Assembly (NCBI RefSeq): GCF_001612845.1
Contig: NZ_BDBF01000004.1
Span: 62,001 to 126,000, forward strand
Length of the DNA: 64,000 nucleotides
Direction: 5' to 3'
From: Nocardia elegans NBRC 108235
GTDB lineage: Bacteria; Actinomycetota; Actinomycetes; Mycobacteriales; Mycobacteriaceae
Numbering within the stretch: position 1 is the first letter of the stretch; each line of letters opens with the position of its first letter. Below, piece after piece: positions 8,339-16,667 of this stretch. The position numbers and the translations under genes are program-made. Below the pieces are notes generated by a model. The model saw only the letters and a list, made by a program, of their open reading frames with translations. It was not told the origin of the DNA and did no database searches.

Positions 8339-10210
8339 GTGTCCGTCGCTACGACGGAGACCGTATCCGATTCGGAGGACGACAGAACCGGAACGGTCGA
8401 CGAAAATTACACCACCCGAGTGACGGGTGCGGGTTCATTGCGGCGTCTGTGGCCGGAGATCCGGCCCTATCGGGCGGCGCTGTTCGGGAGCGCCGTGCTG
8501 TCGGGGCTCGGCATGCTGTGCGATATCGCGTTGCCGTTCGTCACCGCGCGGATCGTCGACGGGCCGGTCGCGCAGCGGGATTTCGGCGGCATCTGGGTGC
8601 CGATCGGCCTGGTGGTAGGGCTGGCGGTGCTCAGCACGGTCACCTCGTGGTGGCGGCGGTGGATCATCGCGGCGCCCGCGAGCCGGCTCGAGGTGTCGTT
8701 GCGCGGCAAGCTTTTCCAGCGATTGCAGGTGCTGTCGGTCGGCGTGCACGACGGGATGGAGTCCGGGCAGCTCACCTCGCGGGCGATCACCGACATGTCC
8801 ACCCTGCGGCGCTTTTTCGCCTTCGTCGCGCCGTCGCTGCTGTCGCTGAGTGCGACGCTCGGCGTGGGTGTGGCGCTGCTGTTCGTCTTGAGCTGGCAGA
8901 TCGGGTTGATCGAACTGCTCATCGCGGTTCCGCTCGTCCTGCTCGCACTGCAATTCGAACAGGGCTACGGTCGCGCGTCCCGTCGCGCGCAGGACCAGTC
9001 CGGCCATCTCGCCACCACGGTCGAGGAATCCGCACAGGGCATTCGCGTCCTCAAGGCGTTCGGCCGCGGCCCGTGGTTCGGCCGCCGGTTCCGGGCCGAG
9101 GCGCGCGAACTGCAAACCCTCGAGCTGGCCAAAGTGCGGTTGGCGGCGCGGTTGTGGACCGCGCTGAACACGCTGTCCGCGTTGGGCATCGCGGCCGCAC
9201 TCGCCATCGGCGGATATCTGCTCACCGAACAGGCGATGACGGTCGGCGCCCTGGTCGCCGGCATCACCCTGACCACCTATCTGCAGTGGCCGATCATGGG
9301 CTTCGGCTTCCTGCTGGCCGAGATGAACCACGCCCGCACCGCGGCGCAACGGTTCTGGGAGGTGATCGACACCCCCGTCGAGATCACCGATCCCGAGCAT
9401 CCCGTGCCCGCGCCGCAGCCGCTGCGTGGTGAATTGCGGTTCGAGCGGGTGCGTTTCCGCTTCCCGGACGCCGAACGTGATCTGCTGCACGATATTTCGC
9501 TGCACGTGCGTCCCGGGGAGACCGTCGCGGTGGTCGGCGCCACCGGCAGTGGTAAGTCGGCGTTGCTGGGCCTGGTGCCGCGACTGTTCGACGTCGCGGC
9601 CGGTGCGGTGACCATCGACGGTATCGACGTGCGCTCGCTGCGACTGTCGGATCTGCGGTCACAGGTCTCGGTGGCCTTCGAGGATCCGGTGCTGTTCTCG
9701 GCCAGCGTGCGCGAGAACATCACCCTCGGCTACCCCGACGCCGGCGAGGACCGGATCCGCGCCGCACTGAACGTGGCCTGCGCCGCGCAGTTCGTCGACG
9801 AATTGCCGTGGGGTCTGCGCACCCGGATCGGGGAACAGGGCCTGAGCCTTTCCGGCGGTCAACGGCAGCGGCTGGCGCTGGCGCGAGCCGTCCTGGACCG
9901 GCAGAAACATGCCGGCGGGCACGTCGTGGTTCTGGACGACCCGCTCTCCGCTCTGGATGTGAGCACCGAAGAACAGGTCCAGAAGCGACTGCGAGAGGCG
10001 CTGGCCGGTGCCACCGTGCTGCTGGTGGCCCACCGCCCGTCGACCGCGGCCTGGGCGGATCGGGTCGCCGTCCTCGACGGGGGCCGCATCATCGCCGACG
10101 GACCTCATGAACGACTACTCGAAACCTGTTCGCGCTACCGGGAATTGATGGGAGGTGATCTCGATGCCGGAGAACCCGAACGAGGACGCAGCTTCGCGCA
10201 CGAACACTGA
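8339..10210 (+). CDS. ABC exporter half-transporter, first subunit (degenerate-site type)
   Basis: 623 residues: an exporter-type six-helix domain (about 40-325) fused to an ATPase. Walker A is GATGSGKSAL (~400), the signature is LSGGQRQRLALARA, and Walker B is VVVLDDPLSALD. The residue after the Walker B Asp is Asp, not the catalytic Glu. In heterodimeric exporters that marks one degenerate ATP site, with the partner supplying the canonical one. The partner gene overlaps by 47 bp, which supports a heterodimer. GTG 8339 has a strong purine-rich site upstream. The substrate is unknown; drugs or lipids are usual for the family. Confidence 0.92.
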   Translation: MSVATTETVSDSEDDRTGTVDENYTTRVTGAGSLRRLWPEIRPYRAALFGSAVLSGLGMLCDIALPFVTARIVDGPVAQRDFGGIWVPIGLVVGLAVLSTVTSWWRRWIIAAPASRLEVSLRGKLFQRLQVLSVGVHDGMESGQLTSRAITDMSTLRRFFAFVAPSLLSLSATLGVGVALLFVLSWQIGLIELLIAVPLVLLALQFEQGYGRASRRAQDQSGHLATTVEESAQGIRVLKAFGRGPWFGRRFRAEARELQTLELAKVRLAARLWTALNTLSALGIAAALAIGGYLLTEQAMTVGALVAGITLTTYLQWPIMGFGFLLAEMNHARTAAQRFWEVIDTPVEITDPEHPVPAPQPLRGELRFERVRFRFPDAERDLLHDISLHVRPGETVAVVGATGSGKSALLGLVPRLFDVAAGAVTIDGIDVRSLRLSDLRSQVSVAFEDPVLFSASVRENITLGYPDAGEDRIRAALNVACAAQFVDELPWGLRTRIGEQGLSLSGGQRQRLALARAVLDRQKHAGGHVVVLDDPLSALDVSTEEQVQKRLREALAGATVLLVAHRPSTAAWADRVAVLDGGRIIADGPHERLLETCSRYRELMGGDLDAGEPERGRSFAHEH

Positions 10211-12137
10211 CCGGGCGGGCACGAACAGCGGCCGCCCGGAAGCCGCGGCCCACGACGAGGCTGCCGGCGCCGTGGCCCTCCGCGTCGACGCCGATTCCGA
10301 GGCCGACTGGCGGGGCGTGGCCGCCGAGGAAGGGGAGCAGACCGAGGCGGTCAACCTCGCCCTGGCGGCACGGTCGCGCCGCCTGCTGTGGTCGCTGATC
10401 CGCCCCTACCGCCGGTGGGCGGCCGCCGCGCTGGTGTTGATCGTGATCGACAATGCCGCCCTGGTGGCGACGCCGCTGTTCGTCGCACACGGAGTCGACA
10501 CCGGTGTCGCACGCGCGCTCGACGGCGACTGGTTGCCGCTGGCGCTGGCCGTGGGCGGCATCCTCGGCTGCACCGCGCTCGGTGGCGTGACGACCTTCCT
10601 CTTCCTCCGCGTCTCCGGCAGGTTGAGCCAGCAGGTGCTGTTCGATCTGCGGCTACGGGTCTTCACGCACGTGCAGCGGCTCTCGATCGATTTCCACGAG
10701 AACTACACCTCCGGCAAGATCGTCGCGCGGCTCACCAGCGATCTGGAATCGCTCGAGGATCTGCTCGAGCGCGCGCTCAACGACGCGCTGAGCGCCGTGC
10801 TGTCGGTGGTGACGATCGCGGGAATTCTGCTGTGGCTGGATATTCCGCTCGCCGCGGTGGTGCTGCTCGGTTTCGTCCCGCTGGTCTTCGTGACCCGCTG
10901 GGCACAGCGGCGTCAGCGCGCCGGCTACCGCCGCACCCGAGGCGCGATCGCGAAGGTGGTCGTGCATTTCGTCGAGACCATGGGCGGAATCCGTGCGGTG
11001 CAGGCCTTTCGGCGCGAGGAGCGCAACGAGGCCATTCTGGTCGACTCCGATGCCGAGTACCGCTCGGCCAATATCAGTGCGCTGCACGGGATGGCGGCCT
11101 ACATCGGCCTGGTGCGGTTGATCAGCAATGTGACCAACGTCGTCATCCTGGTCGTCGGTGCGTGGCGAGTGATTCACGGCCACACCGAAATCGGTGTGCT
11201 CGCGGCCTTCCTGCTGTACCTGCGGCAGTTCTACGGTCCGTTGGACGAATTGGCCCAGGTGTTCAACTCCTATCAGTCCGCGGCGGCCGCGCTGGAGCGG
11301 ATCTCGGGCGTGCTGGAGGAGCGGCCGAGCGTGGCCGAACCCGATGCCCCGCATCCACTCGCGCGTGCGCGAGGTGAACTGCGCCTGAGCGATGTCGTCT
11401 TCGGCTACCCGAGCCGGGACGACGTGTCCGGCACCGCGGATCGGCCGGTGCGGTCGGTGCTGCCACGCTTCTCGCTCACCGTCGCGGCCGGCCAGGTCGT
11501 CGCGCTGGTCGGTGCCACCGGTGCCGGCAAGTCGACCCTGGCCAAGCTGATCGCGCGGTTCTACGATCCCTCGTCGGGCACGGTGTCGCTGGACGGTATC
11601 GATCTGCGCACGATCGCCGACGCGGATCTGCGCCGCGCGGTCGCGATGGTGACGCAGGAGTCGTACCTGTTCTCCGGTTCGGTCGCCGACAACATCCGGC
11701 TCGGCAGACCCGAGGCCACCGATGCCGAGGTGTTCGCGGCGGCCCGCGCGGTCGGGTTGTACGACTTCGTGATGTCGCTGCCGGACGGATTCGACACCGA
11801 TGTGCGCAAGCGCGGCGGGCGATTGTCGGCCGGCCAGCGCCAGCTCGTCGCCTTCGCGCGCGTCTTTTTGGCCGATCCCGCGGTGATCGTGCTGGACGAG
11901 GCCACCTCGAGCCTGGACATCCCGGGTGAGCGGCAGGTACAGCGGGCGCTCGAGACCGTGCTGCGCGGGCGCACCGCGGTGATCATCGCGCATCGCCTGT
12001 CGACCGTCGCCATCGCCGACCGGGTGCTGGTGATGGATTCCGGGCGCATCGTCGAGGACGGGACGCCCGCGGATCTGATCGCATCGACCGGACGTTTCGC
12101 CGCTCTGCACACCGCGTGGCGCGAATCGCTGGTGTAG
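10164..12137 (+). CDS. ABC exporter half-transporter, second subunit (canonical site)
   Basis: 657 residues. A polar N-terminal extension of ~65 residues precedes the transmembrane domain. The ATPase has Walker A GATGAGKSTL, signature LSAGQRQLVAFARV, Walker B VIVLDEATSSLD with the catalytic Glu, and the H-loop IIAHRLSTV. The start ATG 10164 is set by GGAGGT at 10151-10156 inside the previous gene, so translation is probably coupled. With the 8339-10210 product it should form one heterodimeric exporter in the inner membrane. Confidence 0.92.
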   Translation: MPENPNEDAASRTNTDRAGTNSGRPEAAAHDEAAGAVALRVDADSEADWRGVAAEEGEQTEAVNLALAARSRRLLWSLIRPYRRWAAAALVLIVIDNAALVATPLFVAHGVDTGVARALDGDWLPLALAVGGILGCTALGGVTTFLFLRVSGRLSQQVLFDLRLRVFTHVQRLSIDFHENYTSGKIVARLTSDLESLEDLLERALNDALSAVLSVVTIAGILLWLDIPLAAVVLLGFVPLVFVTRWAQRRQRAGYRRTRGAIAKVVVHFVETMGGIRAVQAFRREERNEAILVDSDAEYRSANISALHGMAAYIGLVRLISNVTNVVILVVGAWRVIHGHTEIGVLAAFLLYLRQFYGPLDELAQVFNSYQSAAAALERISGVLEERPSVAEPDAPHPLARARGELRLSDVVFGYPSRDDVSGTADRPVRSVLPRFSLTVAAGQVVALVGATGAGKSTLAKLIARFYDPSSGTVSLDGIDLRTIADADLRRAVAMVTQESYLFSGSVADNIRLGRPEATDAEVFAAARAVGLYDFVMSLPDGFDTDVRKRGGRLSAGQRQLVAFARVFLADPAVIVLDEATSSLDIPGERQVQRALETVLRGRTAVIIAHRLSTVAIADRVLVMDSGRIVEDGTPADLIASTGRFAALHTAWRESLV

Positions 12138-12201
12138 CGCAGGTGAACAACTCGCGTGCCGCGACCACACCGCAGGCCCGGTTGTCACATACGGTAGAGG
12201 G

Positions 12202-12822
12202 GTGAGTAAGCCAGCCCAGGGCAATTCCGAGACCGCCCAGGCGAGCGAGGCCGCAGCGCCCCGCTGGCCGGCGGTGCTCACCTGGCGCGCGCACGACGGA
12301 TCACGGATGGAATCGGTGCGCGTGGTCCTCACCGGCAACCGGATCCGCGCGTCCGGGCGCATCATCGCCGGCGGCTGCGGTGAACATCCCGCGTTCAGCG
12401 CGTCCTACGACCTCGTCACCGACGAGGTGGGACGCACCAAGCGGCTGTCGCTGCGCAGTACGGTCGCCTCGGGCGAACGCCATGCCTCGATCGCCCGGGA
12501 CGAGGAGAACTACTGGCTCGTCGATGCCGGCGGCACCCACGTGCGGTCCATGTTCGGTGGCGCGCTGGATGTGGATGTGGTGCTGAGCCCGTTCTTCAAC
12601 ACCCTGCCGATTCGCCGTTTCGGGCTGGCGCATGCCACCGAGGACGTGCAGGTTCCGGTGGTCTACGTGCGGGTTCCGGATCTGCTCGTGCAGGAGGCGA
12701 TCCTCACCTACAGCAGCGGCGCCGACGGGATCCACGTGCTCTCGCCGGTGTCGAGCGCGACCGTCACCGTCGACGACGACGGATTCGTCCTCGACTATCC
12801 GGGCCTGGCCGAGCGGGTCTGA
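12202..12822 (+). CDS. Putative glycolipid-binding protein (DUF1089)
   Basis: 206 residues. After a ~25-residue variable leader, the sequence follows the DUF1089 'putative glycolipid-binding' family: LTWRAHDGSRMESVRVVL, then ASGRIIAG, SASYDLVTDE, WLVDAGGTHV, DVDVVLSPFFNTLPIRRFGL and YVRVPDLLVQ. The fold is related to lipoprotein lipid-carrier barrels, but there is no signal peptide here. Function is unproven. GTG 12202 is used. The gene lies 64 bp after the ABC exporter and may be read from the same promoter. Confidence 0.85.
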   Translation: MSKPAQGNSETAQASEAAAPRWPAVLTWRAHDGSRMESVRVVLTGNRIRASGRIIAGGCGEHPAFSASYDLVTDEVGRTKRLSLRSTVASGERHASIARDEENYWLVDAGGTHVRSMFGGALDVDVVLSPFFNTLPIRRFGLAHATEDVQVPVVYVRVPDLLVQEAILTYSSGADGIHVLSPVSSATVTVDDDGFVLDYPGLAERV

Positions 12823-12835
12823 CGCCGCGCGGGGC

Positions 12836-13786
12836 TCAGTCCAGCGAGCGGATCACCCCGCCCTGCCGTCCCGCATCGCGCAACCGTTCCAGCCAATCCT
12901 GATCGCCCGGGCGGATATCGGTGATGTCCCAGCGGCGCAGGGTGTCGTAGCGGTCGCGTTCGCTGTAGCCCGCGTCGATCAGTTCGCCGAGGGTGCCCTC
13001 GTCACGCAGGCTGTCGCGCGCGGCCGCGAGCAGGCGCAGCGCGTCGTCGATCGCCTCGGTGAGCGCGGCCGCGTTCGGTTCGCAGATCGCGCGTACCAAA
13101 TCGGGTGCGGTCGCCGCGACCCGGGTGCCGTCGCGAAACGATCCGGCGGCCAGGCCCAGTGCCAGATCGCCGCCCGCGGCCCCCGCGACCGCCAGCGCCT
13201 CGGCCAGCACGTGCGGCAGATGCGAGATCCGTGCCACCGCACGGTCGTGTTCGTCCGCCAGGACCGGCACCACGATCGCACCGCAGTCCAGCGCCAGCCG
13301 CGCGACACGGTTCCACGGCTCGGCGCGGGTGCCCGGATCCACGCCGACCGCCCAGGCCGCGTCGCGAAACAGGTCGGGAGACGATGCGGCCCAGCCGGAT
13401 TCGGCCGTCCCCGCCATCGGATGCCCGCCGACGTAGTACGCGCCCAGTTCCTGCCGGTGCACCTCGACGCGCACCGGTTCCTTCACGCTCACCACATCGG
13501 TGAGCGTGCAGTCGGGCGCGAACGTCTTCACATCCGCGAGAACCGTATCGATGGCCGGCATCGGCACCGCCAGCACGATCAGCGCATCGTCGGCGGCGGC
13601 CCGGGACAGCACCGCCGCGATGTCGGATTCGACGTCGAATCCGTCGGCCCGGGCGGCCTGCGCACCCGGGGCCGACCGGTTGTAACCCCAGGCCCGGTAG
13701 CCGGCCGCGGTCGCCGCGCGCAGCAGCGAACCACCGATCAAACCCGTACCCAGTACGCACACCGAGGAATTCCGATCGCCCGTCAT
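12836..13786 (-). CDS. tyrA: Prephenate dehydrogenase
   Basis: 316 residues. It catalyses NAD-dependent oxidative decarboxylation of prephenate in tyrosine synthesis. The N-terminal dinucleotide fold starts at VLGTGLIGGSLL. The catalytic-region motif is YYVGGHPMAGTAESGW with its His, and ISHLPHVLAEALA is a family block in the helical dimer domain. No chorismate mutase or ACT domain is present. ATG 13786 begins right before the Rossmann strand; a longer frame would overlap the divergent gene at 13845. In mycobacteria tyrA also sits beside the deaminase-associated gene and tadA. Confidence 0.93.
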   Translation of the reverse strand: MTGDRNSSVCVLGTGLIGGSLLRAATAAGYRAWGYNRSAPGAQAARADGFDVESDIAAVLSRAAADDALIVLAVPMPAIDTVLADVKTFAPDCTLTDVVSVKEPVRVEVHRQELGAYYVGGHPMAGTAESGWAASSPDLFRDAAWAVGVDPGTRAEPWNRVARLALDCGAIVVPVLADEHDRAVARISHLPHVLAEALAVAGAAGGDLALGLAAGSFRDGTRVAATAPDLVRAICEPNAAALTEAIDDALRLLAAARDSLRDEGTLGELIDAGYSERDRYDTLRRWDITDIRPGDQDWLERLRDAGRQGGVIRSLD

Positions 13787-13844
13787 CGGATCAGATTCGC
13801 ATACGACTTCAACATTTCCGCCGAAGCCGACTACCGTTGCGGCC

Positions 13845-14381
13845 ATGGCACAGCGCTCGAGCACGAACAGGGCCGCGTCGGACGATTACGACGATGTGGA
13901 AGGGTTCGCCGTGGCGGTCGTCCGCGAAGACAGCACGTGGCGCTGCAGCCCGCTCAGTGCCGCGGCACTGTCGAGTCTGTCCGCGGCCGAGAACGAACTG
14001 CGCGCGCTGCGCAGTACCGGTGCGGTGTTCGGACTGCTGGACGTCGACGACGAATTCTTCATCGTCCTGCGGCCGGGGCCGACCGGTAGCCGGTTGCTGA
14101 TCTCGGACGCCACCGCCGCGATCGATTACGACATCGCCGTCGAGGTGCTCGACGCGCTGAATGTCGAAGTCCCCGATATCGATCCGGACGAACTGGACGA
14201 GATCGATCCGTGGGAGGAAGGCGATCTGGGCGTGCTGGCGGACCTCGGCCTGCCCGAGCCCGTGCTCAGCGTCATCCTCGCCGAAACCGATCTCTATCCG
14301 GACGAGCAGCTGGGCATGGTCGCACAGCGGCTGGGCTTCGCCGACGAGTTCTCCGCGGTCCTGGACAAGCTGCACCGTTGA
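13845..14381 (+). CDS. tRNA adenosine deaminase-associated protein
   Basis: 178 residues, acidic. It matches the actinobacterial family always found next to tadA: FAVAVVREDSTWRCSPLS, LSAAENELRALRSTGAVFGL, DEFFIVLRPGP, LLISDATAAIDYD and the C-terminal FADEFSAVLDKL. No catalytic motif is evident. A role assisting TadA is inferred from context only. Its stop codon overlaps the TTG start of tadA by four bases, so translation is coupled. Confidence 0.9.
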   Translation: MAQRSSTNRAASDDYDDVEGFAVAVVREDSTWRCSPLSAAALSSLSAAENELRALRSTGAVFGLLDVDDEFFIVLRPGPTGSRLLISDATAAIDYDIAVEVLDALNVEVPDIDPDELDEIDPWEEGDLGVLADLGLPEPVLSVILAETDLYPDEQLGMVAQRLGFADEFSAVLDKLHR

Positions 14382-14848
14382 GCCCGGCGTCACCGCGCGC
14401 AGACGAGGACCTCGTCCGGGCCGCCCTCGCCGCGGCGGCGGAGACCGATCCGCGAGACGTCCCGGTCGGCGCGGTCGTCTTCGACGCGGACGGTCGGGAG
14501 CTGGCTCGTGCCGGCAATGCGCGAGAGGCGCTCGGGGACCCGACCGCGCATGCCGAGATCCTGGCGCTGCGCCGCGCGGCACAGGTCCACGGTGACGGTT
14601 GGCGGCTGGAGGGCACAACGCTGGCCGTGACGTTGGAACCCTGCACGATGTGTGCCGGGGCCCTGGTCTTGGCCCGGGTCCGCCGCGTGGTCTTCGGCGC
14701 GTGGGAACCCAAGACCGGTGCGGTCGGCTCGCTGTGGGATGTGGTGCGTGACCGTCGCCTCAACCATCGTCCCGAAGTTCGCGGGGGTGTACTCGAGGCC
14801 GAATGCGCGGCCGTGCTGGACGCCTTCTTCCGCACTCAGCGCCCCTGA
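14378..14848 (+). CDS. tadA: tRNA adenosine(34) deaminase
   Basis: 156 residues. It converts A34 of tRNA-Arg(ACG) to inosine so that CGU, CGC and CGA can be read. The zinc-deaminase motif is complete: HAEI with the metal His and catalytic Glu, and PCTMCAGAL with the two metal Cys. GAWEPKTGAVGSLWDVVRD is a TadA block. The TTG start overlaps the preceding stop (TTGA) and gives the usual length. A longer in-frame extension runs back into the previous gene and looks like shadow coding. The substrate tRNA gene lies in this window at 925-997. Confidence 0.95.
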   Translation: MSPASPRADEDLVRAALAAAAETDPRDVPVGAVVFDADGRELARAGNAREALGDPTAHAEILALRRAAQVHGDGWRLEGTTLAVTLEPCTMCAGALVLARVRRVVFGAWEPKTGAVGSLWDVVRDRRLNHRPEVRGGVLEAECAAVLDAFFRTQRP

Positions 14849-14894
14849 CCACCCGATTTCGGATTCGCTCCGCCCGTCCGGTAAAGTCACCTGC

Positions 14895-14982
14895 GGTGGC
14901 GTGTCCGAGCGGCCTAAGGAGCACGCCTCGAAAGCGTGTGTGGGGTAACCCCCCACCGAGGGTTCAAATCCCTCCGCCACCG
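14895..14982 (+). tRNA. tRNA-Ser(CGA)
   Basis: Acceptor arms GGTGGCG and CGCCACC pair. The anticodon stem CACGC/GCGTG encloses CTCGAAA, giving CGA. A long variable arm (GTGGGGTAACCCCCCAC) and a T arm with GGTTCAAAT follow. CCA is encoded at 14983-14985. Confidence 0.96.
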
Positions 14983-14986
14983 CCAC

Positions 14987-15021
14987 AGCCCCCACCCGGA
15001 TTTTCGGGTGGGGGCTTCTTT
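14987..15021 (+). terminator. Rho-independent terminator after tRNA-Ser(CGA)
   Basis: Perfect 12-bp arms AGCCCCCACCCG and CGGGTGGGGGCT with loop GATTTT and tail TCTTT. It lies between the tRNA and the convergent secreted-protein gene and could serve both strands. Confidence 0.92.
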
Positions 15022-15039
15022 GTCATCACCGTGCCGCAA

Positions 15040-15447
15040 TCACCCGGCCGAACCGGTGCGAACCTTCGGCGCGTCCGGATCGTGGTGGACGGCCTTGAAG
15101 AAGCTGATCCGGGTCGGCTCGGTCCGCAGCACCGTGGTGCCCGTACCGCCGATGGTGTCGGGCCGCTCGATCACCAGCGGCGGGCACTCCACACCTTTCA
15201 CCGGCACCTTCTCGTGCGCTCGCACGACCATGTTGAACGGGGTTTCGGTCTCCGCGGTCCCGCCGACGACCCGGCAGTGCTGCCATGCCTCGATCAGGTA
15301 GGTGTCGTCCGTGTCGTTGGTGCATGTCGTCTCCGAGCACGCCACCCCGGCGGGAAACGGCTGGGCGGATGCCGAGGGAGCGATGGCGGCGACCGCGGCG
15401 CACACCGCGCCCGAAACGATGCCGGCGGCCAGAATCCGTGTATTCAA
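15040..15447 (-). CDS. Small secreted protein of unknown function
   Basis: 135 residues. The first ~28 form a classical signal peptide (MNTRILAAGIVSG, then AAVAAIAPSASAQ), with likely cleavage after ASA. The mature part of ~107 residues has four Cys (ACSETTC, WQHC, VECPP), which suggests two disulfides. I recognise no named family. It is transcribed towards the tRNA-Ser terminator. Confidence 0.72.
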   Translation of the reverse strand: MNTRILAAGIVSGAVCAAVAAIAPSASAQPFPAGVACSETTCTNDTDDTYLIEAWQHCRVVGGTAETETPFNMVVRAHEKVPVKGVECPPLVIERPDTIGGTGTTVLRTEPTRISFFKAVHHDPDAPKVRTGSAG

Positions 15448-15927
15448 GTTTCCGGTTCCTTTCGACCTCCACGCGGCGATCGCGGTCGAGGCCCAGATTC
15501 GTAGCGGTGACGGCGAACTCGCCGTCCTCCCGATTGTCCAGATTGCCGCGGGGCCGGATGTCCCGATTTACCGCCACCGGTAAATCGCGAGGCGAGTGCG
15601 GCCGCGCGGGCGGTCGCCGCGATGGTTTGCCGGTATATCGCTGTGCGACCGAGGTTCGTGCGGGGATCGGTCACCGTGCGCGGTGTGAACTGTCGACCCC
15701 GCCGTGTATTTCCTTGCGGAAGGACGTGTTTCACATCAGCTGCCCGGCGATAGCCCGGTGTCGAGGACTGTGGATAGTCATAGCGTCGTGTCGTACCCAC
15801 GTGTTCTACTGCACATTACCGACTAGTAGGAAGTGTGGCGGGCTGAGGTAATCTAGCGTCCAGTTGCTTGCCGGACGTCCCGCCGACGTAGTCGGGCAGT
15901 GCGCAGATCATGTGAGGGACAACAGCT
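15448..15927. other. 480-bp intergenic region
   Basis: It separates the divergent secreted-protein gene and the acetyltransferase, so it should hold both promoters. I find no convincing ORF or RNA structure. A less GC-rich patch around 15770-15860 is a likely promoter zone for the acetyltransferase. GAGGGAC near 15913 serves as its ribosome-binding site. Confidence 0.4.
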
Positions 15928-16548
15928 TTGAACAAACCGGAGAGTCCGGTCGTGCGGACCGCGACGCGCGACGACATCACCGGAATGGTGCGGGTACTGG
16001 CCGCGGCCTTCGCCCACGACGATCCGATCGAGGAATACGTCTTTCCGGACGAAGCTGTCCGGCACCGTCGGTCGCCGCGCATGTTGCGGACGATGATCAC
16101 GCATCGCTTCCTGCCGGCCGGCGGCGCCGAGGTCGCGGAGCTGGACGGCCGGATCGTCGGCGTCCTGCTCTGGTACCCGGACGGTTACCGGCCCGGCGGG
16201 CTGCGCGAATTCCTCGCCGGCCCGCTGTTTCTCGCGGGAATGGGCACCGCCGTGGGACGGGGAACCGAGGTCGATCGCACCATGGATCGGGCGGCGCCGC
16301 CCGAACCCCACTTCTTCCACGTTTACCTCGGCACCGATCCGGAAATGCAGCGCCGCGGCATCGGCCGGGCGTTGTACGCGTCGTTCACCGACAAGGCCGA
16401 CCGGCAGGGCGTACTCCTGTGCGGAATCTGCAAGGACGAGAACGTCGGGTACTACGAGGCCCTGGGTAACGAACGCACCGGGTCCGTCCGGCTGGGCCGG
16501 ACGGGGCCGGAATTGAACATCATCATTCGCCGACCGCGTCCGCTCTGA
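15928..16548 (+). CDS. GNAT family N-acetyltransferase
   Basis: 206 residues. The fold signature is clear: RTATRDDITGMVRVLAAAF at the start, VYLGTDPEMQRRGIGRALYA as motif A (Q/RxxGxG/A acetyl-CoA loop), then ICKDENVGYYEALGNERTG. The substrate is unknown. It starts at TTG 15928. It lies 119 bp upstream of the PKS on the same strand. If it belongs to that cluster, it could N-acylate the amine predicted from the PKS plus oxoamine synthase; that is speculative. Confidence 0.87.
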   Translation: MNKPESPVVRTATRDDITGMVRVLAAAFAHDDPIEEYVFPDEAVRHRRSPRMLRTMITHRFLPAGGAEVAELDGRIVGVLLWYPDGYRPGGLREFLAGPLFLAGMGTAVGRGTEVDRTMDRAAPPEPHFFHVYLGTDPEMQRRGIGRALYASFTDKADRQGVLLCGICKDENVGYYEALGNERTGSVRLGRTGPELNIIIRRPRPL

Positions 16549-16667
16549 TCGGCGGGGCGAAGGCCGCCGCGGAGGGGTCGCCGGTTTCCGGCGAACGCGG
16601 ACCAAGCCGATCGCCCGAACCGCTCCGGGGGAGCGAGAAGTATTTCCGAGTCGGCCGAGGAGTCGCT

